The notes below the pieces were generated by a model. That model was not told the origin of the DNA. It did no database searches and saw only the letters and a program-made list of their open reading frames with translations. Shown here one piece after another: positions 1 to 5,444 of a stretch of DNA of 7,848 nucleotides. The DNA is from an uncultured bacterium (GTDB lineage Bacteria > Bacteroidota > Bacteroidia > Bacteroidales > Bacteroidaceae). The DNA lies in contig CALZMB010000102.1 of assembly GCA_945788485.1 (NCBI GenBank), positions 1-7,848 on the forward strand, in the 5' to 3' direction. The translations under genes were made by a program, and so were the position numbers. The first letter of the stretch is position 1. Every line of letters begins with the position of its first letter.

Positions 1-1
1 A

Positions 2-586
2 AAGAACGAGATGCAGCAGACAACATCGTCATACGACAAAGAGAAACTGCAGGAACGTCTCGCTAAACTCGCCGGAGGTGTCGCTGTGCTCTATGTCGGC
101 GCTAACTCTGAGGTTGAGATGAAAGAGAAGAAAGACCGTGTTGACGATGCTCTCTGCGCTACACGCGCCGCTATCGAAGAGGGCGTTGTTGCCGGTGGTG
201 GCACAACATACATCCGTGCTCTTGAGAATCTGAAGAACCTCAAGGGTGAGAACCAGGATGAGGAGACTGGCATCCGCATCGTAGAGCGCGCCATTGAAGA
301 ACCGCTCCGCCAAATCTGCTACAACGCAGGTGTTGAGGGTGCTGTCGTCGTGAACAAAGTGGCAGAGAACTCTGGCGACTATGGTTACAACGCACGCACT
401 GGCGAGTATGAGGATTTGCGCAAGGCAGGTATCATCGACCCTGCAAAGGTGGCACGCGTGGCACTCGAGAACGCTGCTTCTATCGCCGGCATCTTCCTGA
501 CAACAGAGGCTTGCATCTGCGACAAACCGGCGCCAGAACCTGCTATGCCTCCTATGGGAGCCAACCCGGGCATGGGAATGATGTAA
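2..586 (+). CDS. groEL: Chaperonin GroEL (Hsp60), C-terminal part, 5' end outside window
   Basis: GroEL forms the double-ring, ATP-driven folding chamber in the cytoplasm that works with GroES. The frame is open from the left edge, so only about 194 C-terminal residues are present (the whole family is about 540-550); the ATG at 11 is internal. The visible part covers the end of the apical domain, the second intermediate segment and the second equatorial segment. Hallmarks are YDKEKLQERLAKLAGGVAV, then EVEMKEKKDRVDDAL, whose second Asp (codon 146-148) matches the catalytic Asp398 of E. coli GroEL. VVAGGGT and GIIDPAKV follow, the latter holding the Asp that contacts nucleotide (Asp495 in E. 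coli). The tail is Pro/Met-rich and ends PGMGMM instead of several clean GGM repeats. The gene ends TAA followed directly by TAG in the next codon. A strong hairpin lies 32 bases downstream. Identity is very secure; upstream groES would lie outside the window. Confidence 0.98.
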   Translation, partial: KNEMQQTTSSYDKEKLQERLAKLAGGVAVLYVGANSEVEMKEKKDRVDDALCATRAAIEEGVVAGGGTTYIRALENLKNLKGENQDEETGIRIVERAIEEPLRQICYNAGVEGAVVVNKVAENSGDYGYNARTGEYEDLRKAGIIDPAKVARVALENAASIAGIFLTTEACICDKPAPEPAMPPMGANPGMGMM

Positions 587-618
587 TAGCCCGATACAAA
601 CAGAAACGTAATATATAC

Positions 619-675
619 AACAGAAAACCTTCTGCAGGTGTCTCACGCAAGGCACCGCGCAGAAGGTTTTCTGTT
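619..675 (+). terminator. Long hairpin downstream of groEL, probable terminator or 3' stabilising structure
   Basis: A perfect 17-base inverted repeat (619-635 against 659-675) begins 32 bases after the groEL stop. The 23-base interval contains a further stem, 637-643 with 650-656, with one G-U pair and a 6-base loop, so the RNA could form an almost continuous hairpin of about 24 pairs. The A-rich ascending arm (AGAAAACC) pairs with the T-rich descending arm (GGTTTTCT), but no separate T tract follows on the plus strand. It is therefore not a textbook intrinsic terminator. Position and strength fit a groEL 3' end; it could instead protect the mRNA from 3' exonucleases. Confidence 0.65.
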
Positions 676-696
676 CAGCGACAACAATAAGAAAAA

Positions 697-740
697 AGGT
701 GGACATGGCATGATGCCAGTTGTCCACCTCAGTGATTTTT
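697..740. terminator. Bidirectional intrinsic terminator between convergent groEL and the M13 peptidase gene
   Basis: AGGTGGACA (697-705) pairs perfectly with TGTCCACCT (721-729). Inside it TGGCA (706-710) pairs with TGCCA (714-718) around a TGA loop, with GT at 719-720 bulged. Six A residues lie directly left of the stem (692-697, the last of them pairing as the stem's first base). Read on the minus strand, the stem is therefore followed by a T-rich run, TTTTTTCTTATTGTT, which is a good terminator for the peptidase gene whose stop lies 77 bases before it. On the plus strand the stem is followed after a few bases by ATTTTTGCTTTT, which could stop transcripts that pass the first groEL hairpin. 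Confidence 0.75.
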
Positions 741-806
741 GCTTTTATGTTTCAATGTCCGTCCAGACGTGTATGCTTATGGGCGGCTTCAGTGTGGTGA
801 AGTGTG

Positions 807-2825
807 TCACCAGATTCTTGCGCGCTTGTTCTTTGGGATAAAGAGCTTGTCGCTTTTCTTTATGTTAAACGCGGTGTACCACTCGTCGATATGCGGCAGA
901 GCACCGTTGATGCGTGCTTCGGCAGGAGAGTGTACGTCGATGGTGAGAAGCATCTCTACATATTCCGGACGTGCGTTGCCTGCCCAGATGCGAGCCCAAG
1001 AGAGGAAGAAGCGCTGGTCGGCAGTCTGTCCGTCAACGACACCGTCAACCTTTGCATTGTGCATGGCGCGGAGAGCGATGTTCAGTCCGCCGTTGTCACC
1101 GATGTTCTCGCCGAGCGTGAGTTTGCCGTTGATTTTCTTTCCGTTCACAACCTCAATCTTTCCAAAGTGTTCTTCAAGCACCTTTGTGCGTTTCTCGTAG
1201 GCTGTCTTGTCTGCCTCTGTCCACCAGTTGCGCTGGTTGCCGGTCTTGTCGAACTGGCATCCTTGGTCGTCGAAGCCGTGCGACATCTCATGACCGATGA
1301 CAGCGCCTATGGCACCGTAGTTGAGAGCGTCGTCCGATTGCGGGTCGAAGAAAGGCGGCTGCAGAATGCCAGCAGGGAAGCATATCTCGTTTGTCGTGGG
1401 GTTGTAGTAGGCGTTGATGGTCTGTGGCGACATGAGCCATTCACTCTTATCGACAGGCTTGCCCACCTTTTTGCGCAACTCGTCGAGAGTGAAGAACTCG
1501 CTGATGTTACCGAGGTTCTCGTAGAGCGACAGCGTGTCAGAGATATTCAGCTTGCTATAGTCGCGCCATTTGTCGGGGTAGCCAATCTTAACGATGAAGT
1601 TGCTGAGTTTGTCCTGTGCCTGCTGTTTTGTCTCCGGGCTCATCCATGTTGTCTCGTTGATGCGTTGCGAGAGAGCTGTCTGCAGATTGCCAACGATGTC
1701 AAGCATACGCTGCTTGCTTGATTCCGGGAAATATTTCTCGCAGTACATCTGTCCGATGGCGTCGCTCATCACGTTGTTGACAAGGCTTGTGGCACGTTTC
1801 CATCGCGGTTTGTCTGCCTTCTGTCCGCTCATGATGCTGCTGAACTCGAATGAGACTTTACGGAAGTCGTCAGACAAATAGTTTGCCGCGCTGTTTATGA
1901 CGCGTCCCTCGGCATAGTCCTTGAGATGTTCGATTGGCGTGTCTGCAAGAATCTTCTCCACTTCATGAAGAGGCTCGGGCTGTCCCATATCGACATAATC
2001 AAAAGCGGGAAAGCCGCTGACCCAGAATATTGTTGTCCAGTCAATGCCGGGGAAATCGCGCAGCAGTTCTGCATACGACATTTTGTGATAGTTGGCATTG
2101 AGGTCGCGCTGCTTCACTTTGTCATAGCTCTCTTTCGCGATGCGATATTCAATAGCCATGATATTCTCCACCTTCTTTGCTGCCGTCTGTTCGTCGTAGC
2201 CGACAAGCGCGAAGAGTTTGCGGTAGTATTCTTGATATGCCTCGCGTATCTTTTTTGTCTGTTCGTCGTTGTTGGTATAGTATTCAGAAGTGCCGAGCCC
2301 CAGTCCGCCCTGTGCGATATAGACGAGGTTCTGGTCTGCCTGTCTCATGTCGGTGCCCACTCCGATGCCGAACATCATGTTTCCGCTGCCTTTGCGGTGC
2401 AGTTCAGCCACGACGCGCTGATATTCTTTCACATCCTTTATATCCCGCACGCGCTGCAGAGCCGGCATTATGGGAGCGTATCCGTCTTTGTTCAGCCTGA
2501 CGCTGTCCATCATGAGCTTGTAGAGTGTTCCGATTTTATAGCCGAGCGAGCCCGCCTCCTGCTTGTTGTTTGCAAACTGCTCGATGAGTTCCTGAATCTG
2601 TTTCTCGTTGCGGTCGAAAAGGTCGATGAAAGCACCGTTTGTCGTATGTTCTGCATCAAGCGGGTGTGTCTCTAACCATTTGCCGGCTGCATAAAGCCTG
2701 AAATCGTTGCCAGGACGAATACTGGCATCCATGTTTGCTTTCTCGTAGCCTTTCAGAAGTGTCTGAGCTGTGGATGTCATTCCTGTCAGTGTAATTGCCA
2801 TAATAAGCGTTGTGATTTTTTTCAT
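807..2825 (-). CDS. pepO: Secreted M13-family zinc endopeptidase (neprilysin/PepO type)
   Basis: This is a zinc metalloendopeptidase of family M13, which cleaves peptides of limited size, and it is complete at 672 residues, normal for bacterial members. A signal peptide fits residues 1-20 or 21: Lys-Lys, a hydrophobic run (ITTLIMAITLTGM), then STA-Q as a likely signal peptidase I site. There is no lipobox Cys, so a soluble periplasmic or exported protein is inferred. The N-terminal M13 domain begins near PGNDFRLYAAGKW. The catalytic part shows the substrate-binding NAYYNP (Asn471-Ala472) and HEMSH, with zinc ligands His512 and His516 and catalytic Glu513. ENIGD follows, with third ligand Glu573 and Asp577. 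Then come His632 and Arg638, spaced as His711/Arg717 of human neprilysin, and a terminal RARIW. The ATG at 2823-2825 is preceded by an A-rich leader without Shine-Dalgarno, as is usual in Bacteroidota. It starts 67 bases after murF-alr, probably as the last gene of that unit. The physiological substrate cannot be read from the sequence. Confidence 0.95.
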   Translation of the reverse strand: MKKITTLIMAITLTGMTSTAQTLLKGYEKANMDASIRPGNDFRLYAAGKWLETHPLDAEHTTNGAFIDLFDRNEKQIQELIEQFANNKQEAGSLGYKIGTLYKLMMDSVRLNKDGYAPIMPALQRVRDIKDVKEYQRVVAELHRKGSGNMMFGIGVGTDMRQADQNLVYIAQGGLGLGTSEYYTNNDEQTKKIREAYQEYYRKLFALVGYDEQTAAKKVENIMAIEYRIAKESYDKVKQRDLNANYHKMSYAELLRDFPGIDWTTIFWVSGFPAFDYVDMGQPEPLHEVEKILADTPIEHLKDYAEGRVINSAANYLSDDFRKVSFEFSSIMSGQKADKPRWKRATSLVNNVMSDAIGQMYCEKYFPESSKQRMLDIVGNLQTALSQRINETTWMSPETKQQAQDKLSNFIVKIGYPDKWRDYSKLNISDTLSLYENLGNISEFFTLDELRKKVGKPVDKSEWLMSPQTINAYYNPTTNEICFPAGILQPPFFDPQSDDALNYGAIGAVIGHEMSHGFDDQGCQFDKTGNQRNWWTEADKTAYEKRTKVLEEHFGKIEVVNGKKINGKLTLGENIGDNGGLNIALRAMHNAKVDGVVDGQTADQRFFLSWARIWAGNARPEYVEMLLTIDVHSPAEARINGALPHIDEWYTAFNIKKSDKLFIPKNKRARIW

Positions 2826-2892
2826 TCTGTTCTTTTTTGTTTTTTATTTTGTTGTATGTTTCTGCATATCATTGCGGTAGAGCCATGCTGTA
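2826..2892 (-). promoter_or_regulatory. A-rich 5' leader of the M13 peptidase gene
   Basis: On the minus strand, the last 30 or so bases before the ATG are almost entirely A with scattered C, G and T (ACAAAATAAAAAACAAAAAA). This matches the A-rich, unstructured initiation regions of Bacteroidota rather than a Shine-Dalgarno site. I found neither a TAnnTTTG -7 box nor a terminator hairpin in the 67-base gap, so the gene is probably read through from murF-alr. A promoter inside the end of alr is not excluded. Confidence 0.5.
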
Positions 2893-5400
2893 TCAGTCTT
2901 TGAAGAAGACACGTTTCACTCTCAGGCTTACGCCCGTCAGCACTTCGTATGGTATAGTCTCCATGACATCAGACAAGACAGTGACGGGGAGATGCTCGCC
3001 GAAGATCTCTACGCTGTCGCCTTCTTCACACTCTATGTCAGTGACATCAATCATAGCCACGTCCATACAGATGTTTCCGACATATTCCGCTTTTTTCCCG
3101 TTGACGAGACAGTAGCAGTGTCTGTTGCCGAGACGTCTGTTCAGTCCGTCGGCATATCCTATAGGTATTGCGGCGATGATGCTGTCGCGTTCGAGCACGG
3201 TGCGTCTGCTGTATCCGATAGAGTGTCCGGCCGGTATGGCGTGTTTCTGCAGTATGGTAGTCTTCAGCGTCGAGACGGTAGCGAGGGGGGTGTTGTCACG
3301 AGGGTTGATGCCGTAAAGCCCCAGTCCCAGACGGCAGGCGTCGAGATGCCACTGCTGGAAATGCTCTATGCCGGCGGAGTTGCAGATGTGGCGTAATATC
3401 CGGTGCGGGAATGCGTTCTGCAATTTACGGCTTGCGTTGTCGAAGAGTTCGAACTGCCTTTGTGAGAAGTTGTCGAAGTCGTCGCTGTCTGAGCCTACAA
3501 AGTGTGAGAATATTGAGCGTGGAATGACGGCTTTCTGCTGGTGCAGCACAGAGATGAGACGGTCGATGTCTTCAGACGTGTTGAAGCCAAGGCGTGCCAT
3601 GCCGGTGTCGAGCTTGATATGTACGGGGTATGCCGTGATGCCTTCGTGGCGTGCGGCATGTATGAGCGCGTCGAGCAGTCGGAACGAATAGACCTCAGGT
3701 TCGAGGTTGTAGTCGAACATTGTCTTGAAAGCCGACATCTCAGGATTCATGACAATGATGTTGCATGTTATGCCTGCCTTCCGCAGTATGACGCCTTCGT
3801 CAGCCACTGCGACTGCAAGATAATCGACGCGGTGGTCTTGCAGCACCTTTGCCACTTCCACTGCTCCGGTTCCGTAGGCGTCAGCCTTCACCATGCAGAT
3901 TAGTTTTGTCTCCGGCTTCATGAACGAGCGGTAGTGGTTGAAGTTGTCTATCAAAGAGTTGAGGTTGACTTCGAGCACTGTCTCGTGTACTTTCTGTTCA
4001 AGTCTGTCTGTTATCTTGTCGAAGCCGAAGCATCTCGCGCCTTTTATCAGAATCACCTCGTCGTGCAGATTGCTGAATGTCGATGATGCGAGGAAATCGT
4101 CTGTTGTATTGAAGAAGGCGCGCAGGATGTCTGTTGATGAAGAGCAGAGCACTGGCGCGAAATATTCTTTCAGTCCTTCTCCGATGCCGATGAATTTGTC
4201 TATGCCTCTTTGTCTGACAAGTGCGAGCAGTTCTTCTGCCAGTGTCTCGCCTGTCATTCCGCTTTGCAGGATGTCGCTGAGAATGAGTGTGTGTGTGCAG
4301 CCAGTGTTCTCCGGCCGTCGTGCCATGAAGTCAAGTGCGATGTCCAATGACTTTATGTCGTTGTTGTACGAATCGTTGATGATGGTGCATCCGTGTTTTC
4401 CGGCTTTCACCTCGAGCCTCATCGCAACGTCTTCAAGTGTTGTCATGCGTTGTGCGAGAGTGTCTGCCGTCATTCCGAGACAGAGGCATACTGCAGCGCA
4501 TGTGATGGCATTCTCTATGGCACCTTCACTGATTTTGTTGACAGTGAAAGTTCCACTTTGTCTTTCGCCGTTGCGTGACGTGAAGATGTATGCTATGTCT
4601 GTTGCGTGCCGCGAATCGTTTACTGCGACTGAGCTGACATACATCGGCACGTCAGTGTCGCGCATCGACCATGCCAGCCGCCATCCGTGGAAGTCAGAGC
4701 GTCGCATACAGTGCGAGATGTCGTTGTCGTCAGCATTGTATATCGCCACTTCTGCGTCGCGCATGAGTGTGAGTTTCTCCATGCATTTCTCTCTTACGGA
4801 GCGGAAGTTCTCTTGATGTGCCGATGCGATGTTTGTCAGCACCGCTATGGTAGGTTGTATTATTTCACGCAGTGCCTCCATCTCTCCGGGTTGGCTGATG
4901 CCAGCCTCAAAGATGCCGAGTTCGCTCTGTTCGTTCAGCATCCAGACAGAGAGAGGCACACCCACCTGTGAGTTGTATGACCGTGGAGAACGTGTGATGC
5001 GGACATCCTTGCATAGCAGCTGGTAGAGCCACTCTTTCACTGTGGTTTTTCCGTTTGAGCCTGTTATGCCGACAACGGGTATGGAGAACTCGTCGCGGTG
5101 GCGTTCTGCCAGACGTTGCAGTGCGGCGCGTGTGTCCACCACTTTCAGGAAGACGGCATCCGGATATCGTGTGTCGTAGTCTTCAGGCAGCTGCTCTACG
5201 GCAAATGCCCTTACGCCACGCCGGTAGAGGTCGTCAATATATGCGTGTCCGTCGTTGCGTTGTGACTTTATGGCGAAGAAGAGTGTCTCTTCCGGGAATG
5301 AGAGAGAGCGTGAGTCAGTGAGGAGGAAGCCGACCCGACGTTCTGCCGTGCCATATCTTCTGGCACCTGTCAGTGTCGCTGTCTTTTCTATGCTGTACAT
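2893..5400 (-). CDS. murF-alr: Bifunctional UDP-MurNAc-tripeptide:D-Ala-D-Ala ligase (MurF) / alanine racemase (Alr) fusion
   Basis: This two-enzyme fusion acts in cytoplasmic peptidoglycan precursor synthesis. The MurF half adds D-Ala-D-Ala to the UDP-MurNAc-tripeptide using ATP; the Alr half makes D-alanine from L-alanine with PLP. Numbering from the upstream Met at 5448, MurF spans about 17-485. It has the TDSRS entry motif, ATP P-loop GITGSNGKTT (127-136), FEAGISQPGEM, the TNIASAHQENF region and INDSYNNDIKS (357-367). Alr spans about 490-851. It has PLP-Lys521 in VKADAYG, HIKLDTGMARLGF, Arg706 before GLGLYG, catalytic Tyr746 in IGYSRRT, IGYADG, GNICMD and IPYE with Tyr834. Both halves keep their key residues. 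I chose the ATG at 5398-5400 because MYSIEKTATL is where Bacteroidota MurF proteins normally begin and an A-rich leader precedes it, giving 835 residues. The in-frame ATG at 5446-5448 would add 16 basic residues and overlap the fkp stop by 4 bases (ATGA). Such fusions are already known in Bacteroidota. Confidence 0.95.
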   Translation of the reverse strand: MYSIEKTATLTGARRYGTAERRVGFLLTDSRSLSFPEETLFFAIKSQRNDGHAYIDDLYRRGVRAFAVEQLPEDYDTRYPDAVFLKVVDTRAALQRLAERHRDEFSIPVVGITGSNGKTTVKEWLYQLLCKDVRITRSPRSYNSQVGVPLSVWMLNEQSELGIFEAGISQPGEMEALREIIQPTIAVLTNIASAHQENFRSVREKCMEKLTLMRDAEVAIYNADDNDISHCMRRSDFHGWRLAWSMRDTDVPMYVSSVAVNDSRHATDIAYIFTSRNGERQSGTFTVNKISEGAIENAITCAAVCLCLGMTADTLAQRMTTLEDVAMRLEVKAGKHGCTIINDSYNNDIKSLDIALDFMARRPENTGCTHTLILSDILQSGMTGETLAEELLALVRQRGIDKFIGIGEGLKEYFAPVLCSSSTDILRAFFNTTDDFLASSTFSNLHDEVILIKGARCFGFDKITDRLEQKVHETVLEVNLNSLIDNFNHYRSFMKPETKLICMVKADAYGTGAVEVAKVLQDHRVDYLAVAVADEGVILRKAGITCNIIVMNPEMSAFKTMFDYNLEPEVYSFRLLDALIHAARHEGITAYPVHIKLDTGMARLGFNTSEDIDRLISVLHQQKAVIPRSIFSHFVGSDSDDFDNFSQRQFELFDNASRKLQNAFPHRILRHICNSAGIEHFQQWHLDACRLGLGLYGINPRDNTPLATVSTLKTTILQKHAIPAGHSIGYSRRTVLERDSIIAAIPIGYADGLNRRLGNRHCYCLVNGKKAEYVGNICMDVAMIDVTDIECEEGDSVEIFGEHLPVTVLSDVMETIPYEVLTGVSLRVKRVFFKD

Positions 5401-5444
5401 CTTTGTATGTTTTATGGTAATCCTTTTGCTTGTCAACAGAAATT
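5401..5444 (-). promoter_or_regulatory. A-rich leader of murF-alr, deciding the translation start
   Basis: Read on the minus strand, the 44 bases between the fkp stop and the ATG at 5398-5400 end in CATAAAACATACAAAG directly before the ATG. This A-rich, Shine-Dalgarno-free leader resembles the one before the peptidase gene in this window and is typical of Bacteroidota. The alternative ATG at 5446-5448 is instead preceded by a GC-rich stretch inside fkp. I saw no Bacteroidota promoter of the TAnnTTTG type here, so co-transcription with fkp is favoured. Confidence 0.5.

Larger units (their letters stand above)
587..806. other. Convergent intergenic region, no gene seen
   Basis: This 220-base gap separates the 3' ends of two genes that face each other. 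Apart from the two hairpins described separately, I see no credible coding frame, tRNA or promoter signature in it. The stretch from about 741 to 806 has no obvious structure beyond a weak 6-base inverted repeat (795-800 with 807-812) that overlaps the peptidase stop codon. Confidence 0.7.

Noticed and set aside
795..812. Inverted repeat TGGTGA / TCACCA around the stop codon of the peptidase gene
   Set aside because: The stem is only 6 bases with no T tract, and it overlaps coding sequence; the stronger hairpin at 697-729 explains termination better.
804..1721. Long open frame on the plus strand (305 codons) opposite the M13 peptidase gene
   Set aside because: It lies wholly over a gene with complete catalytic motifs, and its translation is Val/Leu/Cys-rich with no recognisable domain. 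It is best explained as a shadow of the codon bias of the minus-strand gene.
4286..4297. Short GT dinucleotide run inside murF-alr that could be a phase-variable tract
   Set aside because: It is only about five or six repeats within an intact, well-conserved frame encoding CTHTLI, too short to suggest slippage-based switching.
3938..4816. Long open frame on the plus strand (292 codons) opposite the MurF half, with Ser/Met-rich translation
   Set aside because: The composition is that of antisense to a real coding frame, with no domain or leader. The minus-strand MurF frame is unmistakable.
5431..5436. TTGACA on the minus strand just upstream of murF-alr, resembling a sigma-70 -35 box
   Set aside because: No TATAAT-like box is found at the right spacing, and Bacteroidota housekeeping promoters use different elements (TTTG and TAnnTTTG). 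Probably chance.
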